Source: Desulforapulum autotrophicum HRM2
Lineage (GTDB): Bacteria > Desulfobacterota > Desulfobacteria > Desulfobacterales > Desulfobacteraceae
DNA length: 64,000 nt
Reading direction: 5' to 3'
Assembly (NCBI RefSeq): GCF_000020365.1
Contig: NC_012108.1
Span: 3,720,001-3,784,000 of the forward strand
In this document: in pieces, positions 43,301-51,201 of the stretch
Layout: every line of letters starts with the position of its first letter
How positions within the stretch are numbered: the first letter of the stretch is position 1
Program-made: the position numbers and the translations under genes
Notes under the pieces: model-generated
What the model was told of the DNA's origin: nothing
Database searches by the model: none
What the model saw: the letters and a program-made list of their open reading frames with translations, nothing else

Positions 43301-46300
43301 AAAAACGACCGGTTAACACCCGCCCAAACAGATGAAACCCCAGGGACCGCTTCGGCCCCTGGAGAAACGCCCAGAGGAGCTGCCATGCCGTCTTCAATCC
43401 ACCCCGTTCAACCTCCCCAAAACCCGATTTCGGCAAACCCGACCCGACCCGTCGGTGCCATGGAACTTATCCTTCGAGGGCTTGAATCCATGGAGGCCCT
43501 CCAGTCCCAGACAGCCCGGACCCATGAAAAGTTCCTCGAGACCCAGGCCATTGCCAGCCAGACCCTCCAGAAAATGATGGAACAGACACGCCTGTTCAGC
43601 GAAACCAGATCCGACAACCCGATTGCACCAGCAGCCCCCATGCCCGTCAAACCTGCTGTCCAGGCAGGCCCTTCATACGCCCCCAGGCCGGTGGTCCATG
43701 AACCGGTGGCTGAAAGTGCACCCCGGCATTTAAACCATGAATTGGCACCAGAAACTGACCCCAGGCCTTTAACAGGGGGTCACCCAGCCAAGACTCAACC
43801 CGTATCATTACCCGACACGCCTGCAACTGCCCCGGCAACACAGGCAACCACGGGAACAAGCCAGGCCACCGAGGCCATCATGGCAACGGTGAGCCGCCTT
43901 ACCGGATTTCCCCAGGAAATGCTCTCCCTTGACATGGACATTGAATCAGACCTTGGGATTGATTCCATCAAACGGGTGGAGATCGTAAGCGAACTGGAAA
44001 AAGAGCTACCCCATACCTTCCAGATCTCCCCTGAAGACATGGGTACGTTAAAGACCCTTGGAGATATTCTTGCAGCCATGGCAGTGGACCCATCGGACAA
44101 TACCGGCCCGGAAGCCGTTCCGACCATTGAGAACAGCCCATCACAGGACACGTCGGTCATGGCCGCCCTTGTAAAGGTGATCGGTGAACTCACGGGCTTT
44201 CCAGGGGAAATGCTCGAGCCTGAAATGGACCTGGAGTCAGATCTTGGCATTGATTCCATCAAACGGGTTGAAATTCTATCAAGACTTGAAAAAGAACTGC
44301 CCCATGCCGCCACTTTTTCTTCGGAAAAGATGGCAGAGTTGAGAACCCTTGCCGACATTGCCGCCCACATCGACGGCAACGCCCCCCCGGCAACAGCACC
44401 TGTGAATGCCAACAACAAAACGCTCCAGTCAGCCAGGCCGGTCGAAAATCATCAAACCACCACCATAGTTGCAGATCCTGTTAATACCGGTACCCGTATC
44501 ACCGGTAAAAACCAGGCCAACAACAATAAGGTCAGCAGCAGTAGTGTGAATAGCAGCCATACCGGACTGATGCGCCAGACCGTCAAACTCAAACAGCTGC
44601 CCATGGACCAGGTAAGGTTCCACAATGGCTCAAAGCTCAACATCGGTGCCGATAAAACCGTGTACATCGCAGGCAGGGCGACTGATTTTTCAACAGCCCT
44701 GGCCAAATCCTTTAAACGGGCAGGCATCAAGTCTAAAATCATCTCCATGGCCCTGGGATTGAACAGCGATCTGCCCGCCATGGCAGGCCTTGTAATTGTC
44801 TACGACTCGGACCATGCTGGCCAGGACTTCCTCAAGTCAGCCTTTCTCCTGGCAAAGAAGAGCGGCCCGGACCTCTTGGCATCGGCCAGGAAACAGGCGG
44901 CTTTTTTCACCACGGTGTCGTTCCTTGGCGGCGGTTTTGGATTTGACGATGGTCCCATTACCGATCCCCTCCAGGGCGGCCTTGCAGGCCTTGCCAAAAC
45001 AGCCGCCCTTGAATGGCCGGAGGTCTTGTGTCGAAGCCTTGACCTTGCCCCTGAACCTGTACCAGACAACACCGCCATGGATGCCATTTCAAGTCTGACC
45101 ATGATCCATGGTCCTGTGGAAATGGGCATCCGAGACAACCTTTGCAACATCCCGGAACTTGTTACAGCCGAAGTGGCACCCGGAACAGCCACAATCAACC
45201 CGGACGACGTTTTTGTCATTTCAGGAGGAGCCAGGGGGGTGACGGCCGAATGCGCCCTGGCCCTGGCCGACCGTCACCAGCCAACCATTGTTCTGCTGGG
45301 AAGATCCCCGGAGCCCTGGGATGAACCTCTATGGTTAACCAGCCTTGAAGAAGAGGCAGATATCAAACGGGCCTTGCTTGAAAATGAATTCACAGGCAAA
45401 CGCCCTTCCCCCCGGGACCTTGACACCCGTTACCGAAAAATCGTCTCCAACCGGGAAATCACCAACACCCTTAAGCGAATCAGGGCAACCCATGCCAGGG
45501 TCTCTTACCTGTCGGTGGATATCCTGGATGCCCCCCAGGTCGCCCAGTGTCTGAAAAAGATTGAGAAGCAATTTGGAGCTGTCACCGGCCTTGTCCATGG
45601 TGCAGGTGTTCTTGAAGACCGCTTCATCCTTGACAAGGAAGAGCAGCAGTTCTCTAAGGTTTTTGACACCAAGGTTCAGGGGCTTAAGAATCTTTTGGCG
45701 GCCGTTGATCCCCACCGTCTCACCCACCTGGTTTTATTCTCATCCATTGCGGCCCGCACGGGCAACCCCGGCCAGGTGGACTATGCCATGGCCAACGAGG
45801 TACTCAACAAAACGGCCCAGGACCTGGCACGGCGCTTTCAGACGTGTAAGGTACTCTCCATGAACTGGGGCCCCTGGGCGGGAGGAATGGTCACCCCGCT
45901 TTTACGGCAAAAATTTCAAAAACAGGGCATGAATCTCATCCCCCTGAAAGCCGGGGCAGCAAAACTTGTCCAGGAGATGGTATCCAGCGGACCGGTAGAG
46001 GTTGTCATTGGCGGCCATTTACCCGCACCAGTACCGCCTGAACACAAACCCGGAAAGCCCCTCACCAGGGCCTATGAAACCGAGGTCAGCACGTCGCTGT
46101 TTCCCATCCTCAATAACCATCGCATCGCAGGCCAACCCGTTGTTCCCTTTGCCCTGATGGTCGAGTGGTATGCCCATGGTGCCCGCCACGCCAATCCCGG
46201 CCTGATCTTTGCCGGTATTGATGACATGGGGGTGCTCAAGGGGATAAAGCCGGGCAACGCCACAACCCGGATAACCATCAACACGGGCAGGTGCATGCCG

Positions 46301-48079
46301 GACAACGATCTTTTCAGGGTTGAAACAGAGCTTTGCTCGGAGGCCGGCCTCCACGCCAGGGGGGTGACCCTGCTGGCAGATACCCTTCCCCAGGGGCCGG
46401 CTGCCCCCCCCGCAGATCCCATGGGACTTGCCCCCTCCACGCTTTGTGTTGAAGAGGCCTACGACACCATTCTCTTTCACCAGGATCGACTCAGGGGAAT
46501 CAAGGCCATCCTGGCAACGGGCACCAACGGGATTAAGATTTCAGCATCACGGGCACAAGCACCCGCTATCTGGATAAAACAGCCCCATGCGGCCACCTGG
46601 ACCATGGATCCCCTGCTGCTTGATTCAGCCTTCCAGGCCGCCATCATCTGGAGCCACGGGCAGACCGGCAATGCCTGCCTGCCGTCCCGTTTTGCAAGTC
46701 TCAGGGTCTATGGACCCTTTGCCGATTCAACAGGCGATGTCACCATCACCCTTTGCGTCAAAGAACAGACAACCCACGCCATTAAAGGCGACTTCACCTT
46801 TGTTGACGACACAGGCAGGGTAATAGCAGATATTACCGGGTTTGAGGCGGTTATGGATCCGTCACTCATGGCAAAATTCAAACCCGAAAAAAAAAAACAA
46901 CCGGTGCGCTTCTCCCGGGAGCAGATACTTGCCTTTGCAGAGGGCAAGCCGTCCATGGCCTTTGGCGAACCCTATGCGATATTTGACAATGAACGGGAAA
47001 TCGCACGCCTTCCAAGGCCCCCCTATTTCTTCATGGACAGGGTTGTCTCAACCGACGCCATCCAGTGGGAAATGACCCCGGGCGGATGGATCAAGGCTGA
47101 GTTTGACCTGCCCCCGGACGCCTGGTATTTCAAGGCTGCAAGAAGCCATGCCCTTCCCTTCAGCATCCTTCTGGAAATTGCCCTCCAGCCCTGTGGATGG
47201 CTTGCCGCCTATATCGGTTCGGCCCTTAAAAGCGACAAGCGCCTCTACTTCAGGAATCTTGGCGGACAGGCAACCCTTGTACGCCCCGTCACCCAGGATA
47301 TGGGAACCCTGACCATGCGGTCCCGAATGACCAACGTTTCCGAGGCCGGCGGCCTGATTATTCAGGAGTTTGACATGGAGGTACTCAACAACGGAGCACC
47401 CCTGTACACGGGTACGACCAGCTTTGGTTTTTTCACAAAAGAGTCCCTGTCCAACCAGACCGGAATCAAGACAACCCCCCTTGACCGAGCGCCGTCGAAA
47501 TCGGAACTCAGAAATGCGGTCTGCATTGATTTTACCGATGACGCTCCCCTGACACCCGGAGACGACAATGCTTCTATCCCCACGGGACTGCCCTCAAAGG
47601 CCCTGAGGATGATCGACAGAATTGATGTTCTCACCCTGGACGGTGGTCTTTTCGGCAACGGGTATGTCCGGGCAACCAAAGAGGTGGATCCCGATGAATG
47701 GTTCTTCAAGGCCCATTTTTACCAGGACCCGGTCTGCCCGGGTTCCCTGGGCATTGAATCCTTTTTACAAATCATGGCAGCCTATGCAAAAGAGCGGTGG
47801 AACTTTTCCTCGGAAACCCATGAAATGATTCCAACGGGCCAGGATCACAAATGGACCTACCGGGGGCAGATCACCCCGGACAACCGTCGCATCAGCGTCG
47901 AAGCCCACATCCGGTCGGTCACAGACGGAGAAAACCCTACGGTGACGGCCGATGGTATCCTCCGGGTGGACGGCCTGATCATCTACCAGATGGAAGGATT
48001 TACCCTGGAGTTGTGTCCTGTGAACGGGACACAAGATCAAGCAGCAGCACCCGGGAATTCCTCTCGTTGTTATATCTGA
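40379..48079 (+). CDS. Giant PfaA/PfaC-type lipid synthase: KS-AT-ACP-ACP-KR-DH-DH(FabA)-DH(FabA)
   Basis: A 2566-residue iterative synthase. Ketosynthase (about 20-470): DAACASS with Cys221, EAHGTGT His356, GHSKAAAG His395. Acyltransferase (about 580-900): GHSFGE Ser694. Two acyl carrier domains with LGIDSIKR, phosphopantetheine sites Ser1196 and Ser1293. Ketoreductase (about 1611-1880): SGGARG, Ser1789, Tyr1802. PKS-type dehydratase (about 1895-2160): HRIAGQPVVP, His1914, Asp2082. Two FabA-like hot-dog domains (about 2205-2360 and 2410-2560); the second has FKAHFYQDPVCPG with His2446, the first has Ala in that place. The last two domains are normally part of PfaC. The KS-CLF pair, PfaB and PfaE are absent from the window. 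The start is uncertain: GTG 40379, or TTG 40421 with GGGGG upstream. Its 3' end lies inside a 457-bp duplication. Confidence 0.94.
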   Translation: MTNFIHLKRHSGDKLQNKNAVAIIGMGCIFPKANGLKEYWRLLLNGEDAITEVPQASHWSLNDYFDEDPASKDRTYCSRGGFLPEVAFDPARFGLPPNNLDATDTAQLLALIVAEMALGDAGYGTPGSFDRLRTNVILGVTGTQELVIPLGARLGHPIWKRALKDSGIPDQKAAEVVERISGQYAEWQENSFPGLLGNVVAGRIANRLDLGGTNSVVDAACASSLSAMNTAMLELISGRCDMSITGGVDALNDIFMNMCFAKTGVLSHSGDAKPFSKDADGTVLGEGVGMIVLKRLDDARRDKDRIYAVIRGMGTSSDGKSGGIYAPNAAGQLRALHAAYDISGVDPATVGLIEAHGTGTRVGDKIEFTALKAFARETNKTTSCAVGSVKSMIGHSKAAAGAAGIIKSALCLYHKVLPPTLKAEEPDPELEINDTPFYLNAVAKPWVSQQGTPRRSGVSAFGFGGSNFHAVLEENEPDKSRVSWDGTVQIAAFSAPTREGLTPQLLEFSKDLARSAQGDEAERSQATAWLAFKTRGAFSNSDNARLLILITRNDNAAETVQRAIDLIQTEQDNAWAKENIYFGSGQNKGRLAFLFPGQGSQYTGMGKDLISAFPEGLKALADAGDHFTAEWGEKKEPLCDYIFPPPLHRQDKKTSEEMLRTTDVAQPALGGVSLAMAAVLGRFNILPDLTCGHSFGELPALYCAGWMDKATLFTLACARGRYMAQSPGEQGERGSMLAIKATLPEIEAFINEENLDLVLANRNSHDQGVLSGRTDEIKRALKRCREKKIRAVEIPVAAAFHSPLVENAARPFKDRLSGFSLTPSTTTVFSNTTANPYPKDAKKATALLGNQLLNPVNFVDSIEAMFTDNATTFVEVGPKSVLTGLTQSILKGKSFTAMALDSSNGRRSGVEDLARVVCELGAKGLPVKLTAWEDDTEEPRKKIMRITLTGANIRPKPGCNLPPSEPMTTVPMVDKNDRLTPAQTDETPGTASAPGETPRGAAMPSSIHPVQPPQNPISANPTRPVGAMELILRGLESMEALQSQTARTHEKFLETQAIASQTLQKMMEQTRLFSETRSDNPIAPAAPMPVKPAVQAGPSYAPRPVVHEPVAESAPRHLNHELAPETDPRPLTGGHPAKTQPVSLPDTPATAPATQATTGTSQATEAIMATVSRLTGFPQEMLSLDMDIESDLGIDSIKRVEIVSELEKELPHTFQISPEDMGTLKTLGDILAAMAVDPSDNTGPEAVPTIENSPSQDTSVMAALVKVIGELTGFPGEMLEPEMDLESDLGIDSIKRVEILSRLEKELPHAATFSSEKMAELRTLADIAAHIDGNAPPATAPVNANNKTLQSARPVENHQTTTIVADPVNTGTRITGKNQANNNKVSSSSVNSSHTGLMRQTVKLKQLPMDQVRFHNGSKLNIGADKTVYIAGRATDFSTALAKSFKRAGIKSKIISMALGLNSDLPAMAGLVIVYDSDHAGQDFLKSAFLLAKKSGPDLLASARKQAAFFTTVSFLGGGFGFDDGPITDPLQGGLAGLAKTAALEWPEVLCRSLDLAPEPVPDNTAMDAISSLTMIHGPVEMGIRDNLCNIPELVTAEVAPGTATINPDDVFVISGGARGVTAECALALADRHQPTIVLLGRSPEPWDEPLWLTSLEEEADIKRALLENEFTGKRPSPRDLDTRYRKIVSNREITNTLKRIRATHARVSYLSVDILDAPQVAQCLKKIEKQFGAVTGLVHGAGVLEDRFILDKEEQQFSKVFDTKVQGLKNLLAAVDPHRLTHLVLFSSIAARTGNPGQVDYAMANEVLNKTAQDLARRFQTCKVLSMNWGPWAGGMVTPLLRQKFQKQGMNLIPLKAGAAKLVQEMVSSGPVEVVIGGHLPAPVPPEHKPGKPLTRAYETEVSTSLFPILNNHRIAGQPVVPFALMVEWYAHGARHANPGLIFAGIDDMGVLKGIKPGNATTRITINTGRCMPDNDLFRVETELCSEAGLHARGVTLLADTLPQGPAAPPADPMGLAPSTLCVEEAYDTILFHQDRLRGIKAILATGTNGIKISASRAQAPAIWIKQPHAATWTMDPLLLDSAFQAAIIWSHGQTGNACLPSRFASLRVYGPFADSTGDVTITLCVKEQTTHAIKGDFTFVDDTGRVIADITGFEAVMDPSLMAKFKPEKKKQPVRFSREQILAFAEGKPSMAFGEPYAIFDNEREIARLPRPPYFFMDRVVSTDAIQWEMTPGGWIKAEFDLPPDAWYFKAARSHALPFSILLEIALQPCGWLAAYIGSALKSDKRLYFRNLGGQATLVRPVTQDMGTLTMRSRMTNVSEAGGLIIQEFDMEVLNNGAPLYTGTTSFGFFTKESLSNQTGIKTTPLDRAPSKSELRNAVCIDFTDDAPLTPGDDNASIPTGLPSKALRMIDRIDVLTLDGGLFGNGYVRATKEVDPDEWFFKAHFYQDPVCPGSLGIESFLQIMAAYAKERWNFSSETHEMIPTGQDHKWTYRGQITPDNRRISVEAHIRSVTDGENPTVTADGILRVDGLIIYQMEGFTLELCPVNGTQDQAAAPGNSSRCYI

Positions 48080-48418
48080 CCTTTCGACCCGGGGGAAGGG
48101 ATGACGGGGTTCCCGGATAGAAGCCAAACCCATAGAACCAGTCTGAAGTCTGGGTCGTTAACAGGAACAACCGGTTCATCCCGCGTTTTTGTCCAAGCCC
48201 AATGAGGTAACGCATGATCTTTTTGCCGACCCCCTTGCACTTGTACGAGGGGTTAACAGCAATGGCGCCAATCTCCCCCTGGTTGTTATCCTGGGGATAA
48301 AGGGCACCGCAGCCGTAAATGGCCCGATCCACCTCGTAGATATAGTAATCGTTGATCCTGTCATTGATCTCAGATTCAGAGCGCAGCACCAGGTTCCCCT
48401 GTTTCACGTAGTCTTCCA
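47962..48418. repeat. Left copy of 457-bp direct duplication
   Basis: Identical in length to 49786-50242 with about 11 mismatches and no gaps by eye (about 97.6% identity). It holds the last 118 bases of the lipid synthase gene and the last about 419 bases of argA in opposite orientation; the two gene ends overlap by 80 bases. The RAYT/REP block lies between the copies. Confidence 0.93.
48000..48418 (-). pseudogene. 3' fragment of argA (GNAT domain) left by duplication
   Basis: Encodes about 139 residues equal to the C-terminal acetyltransferase domain of the N-acetylglutamate synthase at 49824-51191. The frame is intact but begins at the duplication edge (the ATG of the intact copy is TTG here), has no ribosome site and lacks the kinase-like domain. 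It overlaps the synthase end by 80 bases. Probably not a functional gene. Confidence 0.85.
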
Positions 48419-48424
48419 AGCAGG

Positions 48425-48640
48425 AAGATCTGGAGATCTGGAGATCTGGGGGAGATCTGGGTGTAGATCTGGGTAGATCTGGTTAGATCTGGGGACACCT
48501 TACTTAATTATATAGATCTGTATTAGATCTGGTAGATCTGGGGACACCTTACTTAATTAGTAGATCTGTAGATCTGGGGACACCTTACTTAATTATATAG
48601 ATCTGGGTATAGATCTGGAAACACCTTACTTAATTATGCG
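48425..48640. repeat. Left REP-like array
   Basis: Four units of a motif containing GGGACACCTTACTTAATT (at about 48486, 48535, 48571 and, with two changes, 48612), each preceded by GATCTG, plus many short AGATCTGG repeats. The same motif appears reverse-complemented on the other side of the transposase gene. Confidence 0.9.
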
Positions 48641-48903
48641 TAAGTGCCAGAACGTTATCCATTTGAGTTATTGAGTATTTTGGTCCCATAAAAAAAAAGG
48701 ATTGAACCGGTTCAGGCTCAGTTCTTTTTGTTTTAGATAAGTATGGTGTTCCCGGAATGTCCCCCGGAATGTTTATTAAATATGCTGCCTCCGAGATGTC
48801 CGAATGTTTATTTTTTTTTCGGAAATTTTGTGGTATTATATTTAAATATATCGACTCTGGACAAATCCTATCTTTCAAATTTTTAAAATCAGGATGTCTT
48901 ATC

Positions 48904-49563
48904 ATGGCACGAATGGCGAGAGCTATCGCGCCGGGAATTCCCCACCATGTAATACAAAGGGGAAACAGGCGCCAGCAAACATTTTTCAACAATGAAGATT
49001 ACCAAAATTATCTGACGGTGATGTCTGAGTGGTGTGCCAAGTTTGAGGTACAAACCTGGGCTTACTGTCTCATGCCTAATCACGTCCATTTGATAATGGT
49101 TCCAGCAACAAAGGATGGCTTGAACAAAGCCGTTGGTGAAGCCCACAGGCGCTACACCCGACGGATTAATTTTCGCGAAAAGTGGCGTGGCCATTTATGG
49201 CAAGGAAGATTTTCTTCTTTTATTATGGAGGAGAGATATTTATTGGCATGCACGAAATATGTGGAGTTGAATCCGGTCCGGGCCGGTTTGGTAGAAAAGC
49301 CTGAAAATTGGCGGTGGAGTAGTGCTGGCGCACATATGAAAGGCAAAGATGATATTCTTGTAATGACTAAGCCATTGCTTGAAATTGTGAAAACACCCTG
49401 GGAAGTTTTTTTGAGTTTGGATGTGGAAAAATCGCAAATAGAATTATTTCAAAAACATGAACGAACAGGACGACCTTTAGGAGAGGATTCCTTTGTAATA
49501 AAAATGGAATTACTTTTGGATCGAAAACTCAAGCCGCAAAAACCTGGGCCGAAGAAAGAATAG
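48904..49563 (+). CDS. REP-associated tyrosine transposase (RAYT, Y1 family)
   Basis: A 219-residue single-strand DNA transposase of the IS200/IS605-like Y1 group. Motifs: IPHHVIQRGNRRQQTFF at the start, MPNHVHLIM with the HUH-type His pair, and KYVELNPVRAGLVE with the catalytic tyrosine, followed by WRWSSAGAH and a basic tail. RAYTs mobilise or maintain REP hairpin sequences; the arrays on either side are their likely substrates. ATG at 48904 chosen (MARMARAIAPGIP); an in-frame ATG at 48757 would add an unrelated hydrophobic N-terminus. The AT-rich upstream stretch (48780-48900) differs in base composition from the flanking genes. Confidence 0.93.
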   Translation: MARMARAIAPGIPHHVIQRGNRRQQTFFNNEDYQNYLTVMSEWCAKFEVQTWAYCLMPNHVHLIMVPATKDGLNKAVGEAHRRYTRRINFREKWRGHLWQGRFSSFIMEERYLLACTKYVELNPVRAGLVEKPENWRWSSAGAHMKGKDDILVMTKPLLEIVKTPWEVFLSLDVEKSQIELFQKHERTGRPLGEDSFVIKMELLLDRKLKPQKPGPKKE

Positions 49564-49609
49564 ATATAATTCTCTTTTTTTTGCACGGCAACCACTATAT
49601 TTTTTATAG

Positions 49610-49784
49610 AATTAAGTAAGGTGTCCCCAGATCCCCTATAGAATTAAGTAAGGTGTCCCCAGATCCTCGTAAGGTGTCCCCAGATCCTCCAAAAATTAAG
49701 TAAGGTGTCCCCAGATCCTCCAAGTAAGGTGTCCCCAGATCCTCCAGATCCTCCCAGATCCCCAAAGTAAGGTGTCCCCAGATC
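49610..49784. repeat. Right REP-like array, inverted orientation
   Basis: Six units containing AAGTAAGGTGTCCCCAGATC or shortened forms (starting at about 49610, 49642, 49671, 49694, 49722 and 49765). They are the reverse complement of the left-array motif, so the two arrays face each other around the RAYT gene. The last unit ends two bases before the right copy of the 457-bp duplication. Confidence 0.9.
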
Positions 49785-49785
49785 C

Positions 49786-49903
49786 CCGGGTGGACGGCCT
49801 GATTCTCTACCAGATGGAAGGATTTACCCTGGAGTTGTGTCCTGTGAACGAGACACAAGATCAAGCAGCAGCACCCGGGAATTTCTCTCGTTGTTGTATC
49901 TGA
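49786..49903 (+). pseudogene. 3' remnant of the lipid synthase gene
   Basis: The last 118 bases of the synthase gene, including its stop codon, repeated at the start of the right duplication copy. It has no start and is a by-product of the duplication. Confidence 0.85.
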
Positions 49904-50242
49904 CCTTTCGACCCAGGGGAAGGGATGACGGGGTTCCCGGATAGAAGCCAAACCCATAGAACCAGTCTGAAGTCTGGGTCGTTAACAGGAACAGCCGGTT
50001 CATCCCGCGTTTTTGTCCAAGCCCAATGAGGTAACGCATGATCTTTTTGCCGACCCCCTTGCACTTGTACGAAGGGTTAACAGCAATGGCGCCAATCTCC
50101 CCCTGATTGTTATCCTGGGGATAAAGGGCACCGCAGCCGTAAATGGCCCGATCCACCTCGTATATATAGTAATCGTTGATCCTGTCATTGATTTCAGATT
50201 CAGAGCGCAGCACCAGGTTCCCCTGTTTCACGTAGTCTTCCA
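49786..50242. repeat. Right copy of 457-bp direct duplication
   Basis: Partner of 47962-48418. This copy supplies the intact 3' end of argA. Confidence 0.93.
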
Positions 50243-51191
50243 TGAGCAGCAGGATTTCCGGAACATCCTCGGGGGTGGCCATCCGAATATAGGCATAATC
50301 GTTGCGGTAAACCATGGTGCCAAGCCCCGTGCTTGAGAACACCTCGGTGAGCAACGACCCCTCCCGGGTGCCGGAAATAATGTGGACCCGATTCACTCCG
50401 TTCTGGGGCCGGGTGACCTCAAGGGCATTTTCCAGGTATTCCCGGTAGTGGTAGGTCAACTGGTCTGTATTGTGTTCAAGGATATAATCCACCTGGGATA
50501 AATCCAGGTTGGAAAAAATACCGTTTGCATTGGGTACTATTTCGCCTGGAAAGGTTAGATTCTCAACACGAATGCCCTCATCCTGTCCGATGAAAAAAAG
50601 TTTGATCACGTCCAGGTCCCGGCACAGGCAACAGGTTATTTCATTGGAGTTGACGTTGTAGCTCTTACCCGTGGAATTAAAACCGACATTGTACAGCACA
50701 GGAATAAAATTTTCTTCCATGAGCTTCACTACAATGTCCGACCGGATCTTTTCAATACGACCGGTAAACTCAAAATCTATCCCCTGGCTCACGCCAAGTG
50801 AGCGTGCCCGGATCCAGGTGCCCATGATGCCGTTGGCCCCACCTGCGCCAAGTTGGGAAATAATGGTTTCAGCAACCTCCATTGCGGCAAGCTTCACCAG
50901 GGGAAGGGCCGATACAGGGGTGATGCGGACCCCGTCCACAAACCGGGTCCGAATGCCTGCCTGATCAAGCTTCTGCTCAATGGTATGACGGATGCCAGGG
51001 ACAATGACAATGTTGATGCCAACGTCGTGGAGCTGGATGATATCCTTCATGAGCAGGGGAAACAGGGTAGAATCGAGCAGGCTGTCCTCAATCTTAAGTA
51101 CAAAGGTCTTTTGCCTGTAACGACGGATGTAGTTAAACACCTCTCTGATACCGCTTACCCCTGCAACAACCTCTTTTTTTTGCTTGTGCAT
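49824..51191 (-). CDS. argA: N-acetylglutamate synthase (amino-acid kinase + GNAT)
   Basis: Acetylates glutamate at the first step of arginine synthesis. A 455-residue protein of the classical ArgA architecture: an amino-acid kinase-like domain (about 25-290; VLKIEDSLLDS, INIVIVPGIRHTIEQKL, GIRTRFVDGVRITP) and a GNAT domain (about 300-455; GEIGAIAVNPSYKCKGVGKKIMRYL with the acetyl-CoA loop, LTTQTSDWFYGFGF). Arginine feedback usually acts through the kinase domain. The C-terminal third is also present as the duplicate fragment at 48000-48418. It starts 10 bases after dctM, so it is probably the last gene of the TRAP operon. Confidence 0.92.
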   Translation of the reverse strand: MHKQKKEVVAGVSGIREVFNYIRRYRQKTFVLKIEDSLLDSTLFPLLMKDIIQLHDVGINIVIVPGIRHTIEQKLDQAGIRTRFVDGVRITPVSALPLVKLAAMEVAETIISQLGAGGANGIMGTWIRARSLGVSQGIDFEFTGRIEKIRSDIVVKLMEENFIPVLYNVGFNSTGKSYNVNSNEITCCLCRDLDVIKLFFIGQDEGIRVENLTFPGEIVPNANGIFSNLDLSQVDYILEHNTDQLTYHYREYLENALEVTRPQNGVNRVHIISGTREGSLLTEVFSSTGLGTMVYRNDYAYIRMATPEDVPEILLLMEDYVKQGNLVLRSESEINDRINDYYIYEVDRAIYGCGALYPQDNNQGEIGAIAVNPSYKCKGVGKKIMRYLIGLGQKRGMNRLFLLTTQTSDWFYGFGFYPGTPSSLPLGRKVRYNNERNSRVLLLDLVSRSQDTTPG

Positions 51192-51201
51192 AACAGGTTT
51201 C

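Noticed and set aside
48425-49784. The repeat arrays as a CRISPR
   Set aside because: Units are irregular in length and spacing, spacers are only a few bases of GATC-type sequence, both orientations occur around a RAYT gene, and there are no cas genes.
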